A stretch of 64,000 bases of DNA, taken from positions 1 to 64,000 of the forward strand of contig NZ_CABSIF010000012.1 in NCBI RefSeq assembly GCF_902477725.1, read 5' to 3'. How positions within the stretch are numbered: the stretch's first letter is position 1; each line of letters opens with the position of its first letter. Positions 51,779 to 59,817 of this stretch are shown here, one piece after another. The stretch comes from an uncultured Desulfovibrio sp. Lineage in GTDB: Bacteria; Desulfobacterota; Desulfovibrionia; Desulfovibrionales; Desulfovibrionaceae. A model generated the notes under the pieces. The model saw only the letters and a list, made by a program, of their open reading frames with translations, made no database searches and was not told the DNA's origin. Made by a program: the position numbers and the translations under genes.

Positions 51779-52801
51779 TCAGGCGTTGAACACCAGAGGG
51801 CCTTCAGCCATGGTGGCGACCATGACGGCCTTGATGGTGTGCAGGCGGTTTTCCGCCTCTTCAAAAGCCATGTTGCGCGGCGATTCAAAGACTTCATCGC
51901 TCACTTCCATGCATTCAATGCCAAAGCGCTGATAAATGTCTTCGCCAACTGCGGTATCACGGTTATGGAAGCTCGGCAGACAATGCAAAAACTTGCATTG
52001 GGGATTGCCCGTCAGTTCCATTGCTGCTGCGTCCACGCGATACGGCGTCAACAGATCAATGCGCTCTTTCCATACGGAATCAGGCTCGCCCATGGACACC
52101 CAGACATCAGTGGAGAGAAAATCGCAGTCTTTAACGCCTTCGGCCACGCTTTCCGTGCGCATAATGTGCGCGCCAGTGCTCTTGGCTATGTGGAGGGCCA
52201 GTTCAAAAACTTCGTCCGATGTCCACAAAGCCCTGGGAGCAACAGAACGGAAATCCAGCCCAAGCAGGGCCGAACCAACCATCAGGGAATTGCCCATATT
52301 ATAACGTGCATCCCCAAGATATGCCAGCGTTTGTTGATTCAAAGGTTTTTCGCAGCACTCGCGCATGGTCAGCATGTCGGCCAGAAACTGCGTGGGGTGC
52401 CATTCGTTGGTGAGGCCGTTCCACACCGGCACGCCAGCGTGTTCTGCCAGAGCCTCTACCCTCGCCTGTTCATAACCGCGATACTCAATACCATCATAAA
52501 AGCGGGAAAGCACGCGGGCGGTATCGGCCATGGATTCCTTTTTGCCCATCTGCGAGCCGGAGGGGCCAAGATAGGTCACGCGCGCGCCCTGATCATAGGC
52601 TGCCACTTCAAAAGAACAGCGGGTACGCGTGGAATCCTTTTCAAAAAGGATGACAATATTTCTGTCTTGCAGAAACTTCGGCTCGCGCCGGACCTTTTTG
52701 GCCTGCTTGAGCTGGGCCGCCAGATCCAGCAGATACGTGAGGTCTTCCGGCGTGAAGTCTATTTCTTTCAGAAAATCCCGGTGATACAGCCTGTTGCTCA
52801 T
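51779..52801 (-). CDS. argF: Ornithine carbamoyltransferase
   Basis: A 340-residue carbamoyltransferase making citrulline from ornithine and carbamoyl phosphate (arginine synthesis). The carbamoyl-phosphate motif STRTR (57-61), HPTQFLAD and the ornithine-site HCLP (273-276) are intact. The length and KDSTRTRCSFE fit the ArgF/ArcB long type; a catabolic role cannot be ruled out, but no arcA or arcC lies nearby. The ATG at 52801 follows GGTGGGAA. A GNAT gene precedes it by 60 bases on the same strand. Confidence 0.92.
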   Translation of the reverse strand: MSNRLYHRDFLKEIDFTPEDLTYLLDLAAQLKQAKKVRREPKFLQDRNIVILFEKDSTRTRCSFEVAAYDQGARVTYLGPSGSQMGKKESMADTARVLSRFYDGIEYRGYEQARVEALAEHAGVPVWNGLTNEWHPTQFLADMLTMRECCEKPLNQQTLAYLGDARYNMGNSLMVGSALLGLDFRSVAPRALWTSDEVFELALHIAKSTGAHIMRTESVAEGVKDCDFLSTDVWVSMGEPDSVWKERIDLLTPYRVDAAAMELTGNPQCKFLHCLPSFHNRDTAVGEDIYQRFGIECMEVSDEVFESPRNMAFEEAENRLHTIKAVMVATMAEGPLVFNA

Positions 52802-52861
52802 GACGCATTCCCACCCTTTGCAGACAGTGTGAATCCCTGCGATTATATCGCAGGTTGAAAA

Positions 52862-53410
52862 CTATAATTCGAGTATCATTCCAATTTCGTCACAGCAGTA
52901 AAACTTGGGACATTTACTGCATTCAACCCACACAATGGCGGGCATGTCATCGCGTTTAAACTCGCTGAAGCCGCACTTGGAAAAAAACGGTGCAGCCAGC
53001 GTAAAGGCAAAAACCCTCGGCAAGCCGAGACCACGGCATCGGTCAACCAGCGCGGCCACCAGCCTTTTGCCGAAGCCCTGCGCCTGACACAGGGGGTGAA
53101 CCGCCACCGACCGAATTTCCGCCAAGTCTTCCCACAGCACATGCACAGCGCCGCAGGCCACCACAACCTCATGCCCGTCGTCAGCCGAGGGAGCCGTGGC
53201 AACCATGTAGTCCTGAATATGCTGATAGAGATACTGCGGCCCGCGCGCCAGCATGACGTTGGACGACGCATAGTGGTTGATAAGCGCAGACATGCCGTGC
53301 ACGTCGCGTACCGTGGCCGAACGGATGACCAGCGCTGAAAGGTTTTCTACGCGAACATCCTGAACAAGAGGTTTGTCTTCTACGCCAACGCGTGGAACGG
53401 CAATGGGCAT
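52862..53410 (-). CDS. GNAT acetyltransferase, probable short N-acetylglutamate synthase
   Basis: A 182-residue GNAT protein. The acetyl-CoA site reads VHPLCQAQGFGKRLVAALV, and the region HVLWEDLAEIRSVAVHP is typical of short ArgA-like N-acetylglutamate synthases without the kinase-like domain. A Cys-rich C-terminus (ECSKCPKFYCCDE) may bind metal. Position directly before argF supports a role in arginine synthesis. The ATG at 53410 follows GAGGCG; a longer frame to 53680 runs into the divergent phosphatase and is unlikely. Confidence 0.78.
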   Translation of the reverse strand: MPIAVPRVGVEDKPLVQDVRVENLSALVIRSATVRDVHGMSALINHYASSNVMLARGPQYLYQHIQDYMVATAPSADDGHEVVVACGAVHVLWEDLAEIRSVAVHPLCQAQGFGKRLVAALVDRCRGLGLPRVFAFTLAAPFFSKCGFSEFKRDDMPAIVWVECSKCPKFYCCDEIGMILEL

Positions 53411-53664
53411 TATACGCCTCGATATCTGGATTACGCTCCGCCCATGACAGGGAAGAAGCCGAAAAAGGTTACGTACAAAGCAGCCAGAGCCAAACTCTGC
53501 CGCAAAGAATAACCATAATAACAAGCTCCGCGCTGTGCAAGCAATTACGGCCCGCGAGGTGGGCAAAATTTGCACTGGCGCAGGGCCTGCAGCCTTTACG
53601 CATGCAAATCGGCGTTGCCCGCGCAGGCCTTTATGGCTATGGTACCCCCCATCAAGGAGAACGC

Positions 53665-55101
53665 ATGCGCACTGCACCACGCTTAATCACTGTCTGCCTT
53701 GCCTGCGCACTGCTCTGCCATTTGCCCCTATCTGGCATTGCGGCGCAGCAGGGGGATGAACAACCCCGCCTTATGAAAGTTGTAGCGCTTTCCCGCCACG
53801 GGGTGCGCTCGCCTACGCAGGCTCCCGATACGCTTTCGCAGTGGAGCACCCGCAACTGGCCCCAGTGGCCTGTGCCGAGGGGTTTCCTCACGCCGCGCGG
53901 TGCGCGGCTGGTAACCGCCATGTGGGAAGACATGCGCGGACAAATGCTGAATCTTGGCCTGCTGCCTGACAGCGCCTGTCCGCCGCCCGGCAAGGTTTTT
54001 GTGCGCGCCGATGTGGATCAGCGCACCAGAGCAACAGCCAAAGCCCTGCTTGATGGCCTGTGCCGGGGGGGCGGGCAGACCTATGCCGTTTCAAGTCAGA
54101 CGCCTGATCCGCTTTTTCATCCCGTGCAGGCGGGGTTTCAACTTTTTGATCCCGCCTCGGTAGCCGCAAGCATCATGGCCACGGCCGGGGGCGATCTTGA
54201 TCGGCTGCACGAGGACAATGCAGGAGCCTTGACCCACATCCAGCACCTGAGCGCTCCCGTGGCCCCCACATTGTGCTCGCGCTACAATCTGCCGCCCACC
54301 TGCGGGCTCGCAGACCTGCCAAATTCTGTGAGCGTTGATGCTGACGGCAAGGGCGCGGGGCTTTCCGGCGCACTGGCAACCGCATCAAGCATGGCGGAAA
54401 TTTTTTTGCTGGAATACGCCCAGTGGCCTGAATCTTCTGCCGGATGGGGCCAGGTGGACGCGCACGTTCTGCGTGAAGTGCTGCCCGTACACACAAGCGT
54501 GTTCAACACTGTGAACCGCTCTCCAGTTGTGGCTCTTTTCAAGGGGGCATCGCTGCTTTCAGAAATGGCTGCGGCCCTTGACGGCACTCATAGGGATCAA
54601 CGCTGCAACGCGGCTTCCCTGGTTGTTTTTGTGGGGCACGACACCAACCTTGCCAATGTGGGCGAATTGCTGGGCGTGCACTGGCAGTTGCCCGGCTACC
54701 CCGATGACGCCACCCCGCCAGGATCAGCCCTTATACTTGAGCTGTGGGATATGGGCGGTAAAAAAGAAGTTCGCGTGCGCTTTTTTGCCCAGTCGCTGGA
54801 AGCCCTGCACGAACCCTTTGTTGATCCGCCCCAGCCAGTGGGCGGCCTGACCATCCCCCAGTTTACCGACCCAGCCAGAACCCACAAGACAACTGCGGCT
54901 CTGGTAACAGCGCCCCCTGTTGTGGGGGAAGCCCGCTTTAGCCTTGAAAATTTTTCCCAGCGGGTCAACAAAGCACTGCGTAATGCATCCCTGGTGCCGC
55001 AAGAGGTCCCCCCTCTGCGCCTGCGTGTGGACAGCGATGTGGACAACAGCCCTGCCACGATCTCTTCCGCTGAGCCCTCTTCGCCAGTAAAAAACCGCTG
55101 A
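53665..55101 (+). CDS. Secreted histidine acid phosphatase (AppA/Agp-like)
   Basis: A 478-residue exported enzyme: signal peptide (about 1-27, ending IAA|QQ), the phosphohistidine motif RHGVRSPT (44-51, nucleophile His45) and the proton-donor motif HD (His325-Asp326 in VGHDTNLANVGELLG). This is branch 2 of the histidine phosphatase family, to which glucose-1-phosphatase and phytase belong. It would hydrolyse phosphomonoesters in the periplasm. A ~70-residue C-terminal extension beyond the usual fold is low complexity. The ATG at 53665 follows AAGGAGA. Confidence 0.9.
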   Translation: MRTAPRLITVCLACALLCHLPLSGIAAQQGDEQPRLMKVVALSRHGVRSPTQAPDTLSQWSTRNWPQWPVPRGFLTPRGARLVTAMWEDMRGQMLNLGLLPDSACPPPGKVFVRADVDQRTRATAKALLDGLCRGGGQTYAVSSQTPDPLFHPVQAGFQLFDPASVAASIMATAGGDLDRLHEDNAGALTHIQHLSAPVAPTLCSRYNLPPTCGLADLPNSVSVDADGKGAGLSGALATASSMAEIFLLEYAQWPESSAGWGQVDAHVLREVLPVHTSVFNTVNRSPVVALFKGASLLSEMAAALDGTHRDQRCNAASLVVFVGHDTNLANVGELLGVHWQLPGYPDDATPPGSALILELWDMGGKKEVRVRFFAQSLEALHEPFVDPPQPVGGLTIPQFTDPARTHKTTAALVTAPPVVGEARFSLENFSQRVNKALRNASLVPQEVPPLRLRVDSDVDNSPATISSAEPSSPVKNR

Positions 55102-55130
55102 CCTCATAGACATCCCATCTGTATTCCACA

Positions 55131-55159
55131 CCGCTGCGTCAAATGATGCAGCGGTTTTT
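55131..55159 (+). terminator. Terminator of the acid phosphatase gene
   Basis: CCGCTGC and GCAGCGG (55131-55153) form a stem around GTCAAATGAT-type loop bases, followed by TTTTTC. Confidence 0.8.
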
Positions 55160-55376
55160 CATTTTCACAACATCGCATAGTGGCTTCTGACGCGACAAAA
55201 ACAGGCTGGCGGCAAAATTTTCCCCCGCACAAAACGGAATGTCTTTTGCATAATCAGATTGGGAAAAAATTTCCCCGGCTGATACGCGACACAGGGAGGT
55301 GCGCTTACAGTATTCGGCTTCGCCCGCAGGGGATTGCAGGTGTTGCCGACAATGTCCACAAGGACTGGGAGACAGT

Positions 55377-56414
55377 ATGAGCGTCAGTGCGTTATCATCA
55401 TCCTCTTCCTCCTATTGGGAGAAGATGCTTGCGCAGATGAAAGGCTCCAGCGAGACGCAAGCGCAGGACAATCTGGCAAGCAAGCTTTTCGGGGATTTGG
55501 ACTCTGACGGAAACGGCGCGCTGAGCCTTGATGAAACAGGGCTGAGCGGTGATCTTTACAACAAAATTGATACCGATGGCGATGGGGCCGTTTCGCAGAC
55601 TGAACTGCAAAAAGCCATCGAAACCCAACGCAACGCCATGCTCACCAACATGCAGATGGGGCAGAGCCAGGCCGCACAGACAGCGGCGTCGACTCAGCCA
55701 ACTGCCAAGGATCTGCTTTCCGCCATAATGAGCGGACAGGTTCCCGGCGGCATGCAGGGTGCGGGGCGCGGCGGCAAGGGTGACGACCTTGCGTCCAAGC
55801 TCTTTTCTTCGCTGGACAGTGACGGCAGCGGCGGCCTGAGCGCCGAGGAAACGGGCCTCAGCCAGTCCGTATTTGACGCCATGGACACCGATCAGAACGG
55901 CTCCGTCTCTTCCGATGAACTGGCGGCCGCGCTGAAAAAACAGCGCGAAGCCATGAACAACAACTCCCAGAATTCACAAAACCAGTCCAGCGCGCAGAAC
56001 TCATCGGGCGAAATGGACGCAAAAACCCTGCTGTCTTCAATCATGAACGGCCAGACGCCCCCGCCGCCTCCCTCGCAAGGGCAGTCTGCTTCGTCTGGTC
56101 AGACCGGATCATCCCACATGGCTTCCAAGCTTTTTTCGAGCCTGGACAGCGATGGCAGTGACGGCCTCAGCGTTGATGAAACAGGCCTCAGCCAGTCAGT
56201 GTTCGACTCCATGGACGTGAATCAGGACGGCTCCGTTTCTGCTGACGAGCTTGCCACCGCGCTTGAAAAGCAACGCGCCGCAATGGGAACGGACCAGACC
56301 AGCACAAGCCGAACCGCCATGGCCCGCAGCTTTCTGTCAGCCATTGCCAACAGTGCATATCAGAGCGTGAGCCAGACCACCGCCGCTGCCCAGAGTGTGG
56401 AAGCAGTGGCCTGA
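55377..56414 (+). CDS. Six-EF-hand calcium-binding protein, three duplicated pairs
   Basis: A 345-residue protein with six canonical EF loops starting at Asp42, 65, 147, 170, 257 and 280 and ending in Glu53, 76, 158, 181, 268 and 291. They form three near-identical pairs (KLFSSLDSDG ... ELATALEKQR), each joined by a low-complexity Gln/Ser/Pro linker and a short helix (KDLLSAIMSG, KTLLSSIMNG). The N-terminus is Ser-rich with no Sec signal, so it is cytoplasmic or exported by another route. Calcium binding is predicted; the role is unknown. The ATG at 55377 follows GGGAG. Confidence 0.85.
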   Translation: MSVSALSSSSSSYWEKMLAQMKGSSETQAQDNLASKLFGDLDSDGNGALSLDETGLSGDLYNKIDTDGDGAVSQTELQKAIETQRNAMLTNMQMGQSQAAQTAASTQPTAKDLLSAIMSGQVPGGMQGAGRGGKGDDLASKLFSSLDSDGSGGLSAEETGLSQSVFDAMDTDQNGSVSSDELAAALKKQREAMNNNSQNSQNQSSAQNSSGEMDAKTLLSSIMNGQTPPPPPSQGQSASSGQTGSSHMASKLFSSLDSDGSDGLSVDETGLSQSVFDSMDVNQDGSVSADELATALEKQRAAMGTDQTSTSRTAMARSFLSAIANSAYQSVSQTTAAAQSVEAVA

Positions 56415-56901
56415 TCCCCACCAGAAACAATGCCTCCTCCACGCAGGGGGCGCTCATACATTATGCCCGCAAACATGAGCCCGGCTGTGCAAAACAGCCG
56501 GGCTCATGTTATATGACGCGACCGACTACGCGTTAATTCCAGCCCTGCCCATTATGATAAAACCGCTCGCCATTTTTTGCACAGCAAGGCAGATAGTGCC
56601 GCCGCTGAGCTGCCGCAAAAGCATAAAAAATCCGCACTGATCAAGAAAAAATCGCCGATGCATAACCATATGAAAATAATAACTTTCACAATCTAATTGC
56701 GAAACAAAATCAGTAACTCAAAAAAATATCAAGTGTAACGCACTGTTTTATAATGATTAAATTTAAGAATAAAACAAATTAGGGGGCAGTTATACCACTT
56801 GTGAAATTAGTGTGATTATATTGACATAAACGGCATAAAGAAATATGAACATGGCCGCACCAATGGACTCTTGTATAATAGCATCTAGACCAGAGGATTA
56901 T
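56415..56901. other. Intergenic region between the EF-hand gene and the DUF169 gene
   Basis: In these 487 bases a strong hairpin (56473-56509) follows the EF-hand gene. The AT-rich part (56640-56850) leads to a possible promoter for the DUF169 gene: TTGACA (56821-56826) and TATGAA (56844-56849), spaced 17 bases. No other gene seen. Confidence 0.5.
56473..56509 (+). terminator. Hairpin after the EF-hand gene
   Basis: ACATGAGCCCGGCTGT (56473-56488) and ACAGCCGGGCTCATGT (56494-56509) pair perfectly around GCAAA. The following TATATG is only weakly U-rich, so it may work in both directions or as a 3' stabiliser. Confidence 0.65.
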
Positions 56902-57681
56902 ATGAACACATTTGAAAAGCTTAGTGAAACGTTGATGCGTGAGCTGCGCCTCATTCATGCACCCGTTGCAATCAAATACTTCTACGACCAGCAGGAGCTT
57001 GATTCTTTCAAGCAAAATCAGCCCCACTACTCTCCCATGAAGCCGCTGACCTTCTGCCAGAGCGAAGTCGGAGCACGCATGGAAGGTATTACAGTCATTG
57101 TAGAGCGTGAAAAGATGGGCTGTACCAATGCTAGTTTTGTGTTCGGCTGGAAAGAGCTGGACGAACCCGAAATCAAAAGCCACCTCAAGTACTGCGCCGA
57201 TGCCGACCATGCCCGCAAGGTGCTCGAAGCCAAGCCACATGTTCCGGCCAACCTGCTGGCCATAGCCGTGAGCCCGCTTGCGGCAGCCACCACCCAGCCC
57301 GATGTGGTGCACTTTGTGTGCGATACCATGCAGGCCTACCACATCATTGGCGACTGGATGGCAACCCAGCGCATCGACAACTTCCACCCGTCCATGAGCG
57401 TCAACTCTGCCGTCTGCTCCGGCAACGTTTACACGCTGAACACCAAGCAGGCGAACCTGTACCTCGCTTGCAGCGGCAGCTACAATTCCGGCAAGACGGA
57501 ACGGGGCGAAATCAACGTGTCCATCCCCGGCGAGCACATGGAAGCTCTGGTGCAGCGCCTTGAAGACCGCGTCACCAACAAGGGCGGCGCGTCCATCACC
57601 CGCCTTGGCGAACCCTTCCCCGGCGCAGCCGTGTGCAAGAACTGCCCTCTCATTGTTTTCAAGAAAGAACGCGACGCCTAA
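56902..57681 (+). CDS. DUF169 family protein
   Basis: A 259-residue protein matching the DUF169 pattern of anaerobes: PVAIKYFYD near the start, LTFCQSEVGARMEG, a central AANLLAIAVSPLAAAT-like region and conserved cysteines (ACSGSYNSGKTERGEINVS; VCKNCPLIVF at the end). The Cys set suggests a metal or Fe-S site, but no function is established. It is a single-gene unit with a possible sigma-70 promoter at 56821-56849 and a terminator after it. The ATG at 56902 follows AGAGGA. Confidence 0.82.
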   Translation: MNTFEKLSETLMRELRLIHAPVAIKYFYDQQELDSFKQNQPHYSPMKPLTFCQSEVGARMEGITVIVEREKMGCTNASFVFGWKELDEPEIKSHLKYCADADHARKVLEAKPHVPANLLAIAVSPLAAATTQPDVVHFVCDTMQAYHIIGDWMATQRIDNFHPSMSVNSAVCSGNVYTLNTKQANLYLACSGSYNSGKTERGEINVSIPGEHMEALVQRLEDRVTNKGGASITRLGEPFPGAAVCKNCPLIVFKKERDA

Positions 57682-57703
57682 AAAGGCTCTCGCATACAGG
57701 TAT

Positions 57704-57742
57704 ACAACAACAGCCGGGCTGCCTTGCGCAGCCCGGCTGTTG
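57704..57742 (+). terminator. Terminator hairpin of the DUF169 gene
   Basis: ACAACAGCCGGGCTGC and GCAGCCCGGCTGTTGT pair around CTTGC, about 25 bases after the stop. Confidence 0.75.
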
Positions 57743-58043
57743 TGCTGTGAGCTCTCGGCAAGTTCGCTCACTGAGTATATAAATCCTATGCAATCAAGTA
57801 GTATCCCCGCCAAAGGGCAAAGACGTTACGGGCGTGTCATCCTTGAGGTTCACTCCAGTCAATTGCCGCGCAAAGGCCCCCTGCACCAGATAGCACATTT
57901 TGCGCAGGCCTTGTTCAATGCTGAGGCCCGCAGGCCGCATGGCTTGAACACACGGTGTGCCTGTGCAGACGCCACCGTGAGGGAGGCATGCCCTTGGGCG
58001 AGGTATAAGCTTGCGCGGGGATATTTTATTTGGGCAGACAACA

Positions 58044-58112
58044 AACAAGCCCCTCGACCTTAAGGCAGAGGGGCTTGTTTTATACGGATACAAATCCCGC
58101 TTCGCGGGTTTT
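58044..58112. terminator. Paired hairpins downstream of the NhaD-like gene
   Basis: AACAAGCCCCTC (58044-58055) pairs with GAGGGGCTTGTT (58068-58079) and is T-flanked on both strands; a smaller CCCGC-TTC-GCGGG hairpin (58096-58108) followed by TTTT is next to it. Together they can stop transcription in both directions, including the antiporter gene ending at 58120. Confidence 0.75.
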
Positions 58113-58119
58113 GCATCTG

Positions 58120-59547
58120 CTAGATAAAGAACAGCCAGGTCAACAGTGCGAACAGAGGCACCAGAATGCCTACCGACCATGCCATGTAGCCAAAGAAGCT
58201 GGGCATAGGCACGCCGTCGCTTTCTGCAATGGAGCGAACCATGAAGTTGGGCGCGTTGCCAATGTAGCTGTTGGCGCCCATGAACACGGCACCCGCAGAT
58301 ATGGCGGCAAGGGTGGCGGGCATGTCGTGCATAAGGTGCTGCGCATCACCACCAGCCGTGTTGAAAAACACAAGATAGGTCGGCGCATTATCCAGAAAAC
58401 TGGAGAGAATGCCCGTGAGCCAGAAATACATGGAATTTACCGGCTGCCCATCGTGCGAAACAAGGTGAATCAGGGGAGCAAGCGCACCATCGGCACCTGC
58501 GCGCAAAATGGCAATGGCCGGAACCATGCTGATAAAAATGCCAAAGAACAGCTTGGCAACTTCTTCAATGGGGGCCCAGGAAAAGCCATTGAGTTCACGG
58601 CAGCGCCTGCTCGTAAATTTGAGCGAAAGCCCGGCCAGGCACAGCAGCACCACATCGCGCAGCAGGTTCTGTCCTTCGACCGACACGCCGAAGACCGAAA
58701 CCAGTTCACCCATGGGATACAGGCCAGAAAGCAGCACAGCCACGACAACGCCCAGCAGAAAGAGCAGGTTGATCTTGCCGTCAAGGCCGAGCTTCTCTTC
58801 TACCGCGCCTGCCTGCACCTCAGGCTTGGGGCTGCCTTCTTTCTTGAACAGCACGGTATCAAGAACAAAGAAGATACCCAGCAAAATTGTGGCAATGAGG
58901 CTTGTTTTCATCATCAGATTGGTTGTGGTCCAGAAGAAATCCACACCCTTCAGAAAGCCCAGAAACAGCGGCGGATCGCCCAGAGGAGTGAGCGAGCCGC
59001 CAATATTGGCCACAAGAAAAATAAAAAAGACAACTGAATGAACACGGTATTTACGGTGCGCGTTGGCCCGAAGTAAGGGGCGGATAAGCAGCATGGCCGC
59101 GCCGGTTGTACCCATCCAGCTGGCCAGCACAGTGCCGACTGCCAGCAGACCAGTATTGACTGCGGGGGTTCCGACCAGCGAACCGGTAAGCCGCACACCG
59201 CCTGCGATGGTAAAGAGCGTGAACAGCAGCACCAGAAAAGGAACGTAGTCCAGCAGGATAATGTGTAAAAACTCGTAGAGGGCCACATTAAACCCATAAG
59301 CCAGAATACAGGGAGTCAAAAAGGCCAAGCCCCAGAAGGCCGCGATTTTACCAAAGTGTTTTTCCCAAAAATGGGGCAATGCCAGGGGCATTATGGCAAT
59401 CGAAAGCAGCATGCACACAAAGGGGATTGCCCAAAGGACTGAAAGCTGTGCACCAGGGATATTGGGATGTCCCTCGCCTGCGAGAACGACACCGGGCACA
59501 AGAAGCGCGGCGCACAGGGCACCGAACGCAGTTAGAAATCTTGCCAT
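58120..59547 (-). CDS. NhaD-like sodium:proton antiporter
   Basis: A 475-residue inner-membrane protein with about 12-13 helices of the NhaD/arsenite permease-like (IT) superfamily; motifs include TGTTGAAMLLIRPLLRAN-like WMGTTGAAMLLIRP, NIGGSLTPLGDPP and SSFLDNAPTYLVFF. It would exchange Na+ for H+, relevant to ion gradients made by Ech and related complexes. I chose the ATG at 59547, 5 bases after GAGGAG, over a GTG six bases upstream. Confidence 0.87.
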   Translation of the reverse strand: MARFLTAFGALCAALLVPGVVLAGEGHPNIPGAQLSVLWAIPFVCMLLSIAIMPLALPHFWEKHFGKIAAFWGLAFLTPCILAYGFNVALYEFLHIILLDYVPFLVLLFTLFTIAGGVRLTGSLVGTPAVNTGLLAVGTVLASWMGTTGAAMLLIRPLLRANAHRKYRVHSVVFFIFLVANIGGSLTPLGDPPLFLGFLKGVDFFWTTTNLMMKTSLIATILLGIFFVLDTVLFKKEGSPKPEVQAGAVEEKLGLDGKINLLFLLGVVVAVLLSGLYPMGELVSVFGVSVEGQNLLRDVVLLCLAGLSLKFTSRRCRELNGFSWAPIEEVAKLFFGIFISMVPAIAILRAGADGALAPLIHLVSHDGQPVNSMYFWLTGILSSFLDNAPTYLVFFNTAGGDAQHLMHDMPATLAAISAGAVFMGANSYIGNAPNFMVRSIAESDGVPMPSFFGYMAWSVGILVPLFALLTWLFFI

Positions 59548-59745
59548 ATGCACTCCTCAAATAGGTAACCATCTTATACCATAGGGTATTGCGAAACTTT
59601 ATATCAAGCATAAATTAAAAAGACAATCGCTCCATATGTATTTGGAAAAATACAGATAGAAATAACAGCAACGTCAATTTTCTTGCCGCATCATTGAATC
59701 TCAAAAAACAACTTGCGCTGCTTTTGTGTACTCCGATTCACAGCA

Positions 59746-59785
59746 TAAAGGCGGCTTGTCGCATAATAGCAACAGGCCGCCTTTA
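59746..59785. terminator. Hairpin between the NhaD-like and chemoreceptor genes
   Basis: TAAAGGCGGC (59746-59755) and GCCGCCTTTA (59776-59785) form a stem with a 20-base loop that pairs further (TTGT/AACA). It lies 33 bases after the minus-strand chemoreceptor stop. The T-rich tail is on the plus side, so termination strength on the minus strand is uncertain. Confidence 0.5.
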
Positions 59786-59817
59786 GTTTATGTTTTTGAA
59801 TGAAGTAGTAGTTTTGC

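Larger units (their letters stand above)
57682..58119. other. Intergenic region between DUF169 and NhaD genes, three hairpins
   Basis: A 438-base convergent gap. It begins with the DUF169 terminator and ends with two hairpins at 58044-58084 and 58096-58112. The middle (57745-58040) has no credible gene; open frames there are in the wrong phase or overlap DUF169. Confidence 0.55.

Noticed and set aside
57560..58063. Open frame overlapping the DUF169 3' end
   Set aside because: Out of phase with DUF169 and passes through its terminator hairpin; no product recognised.
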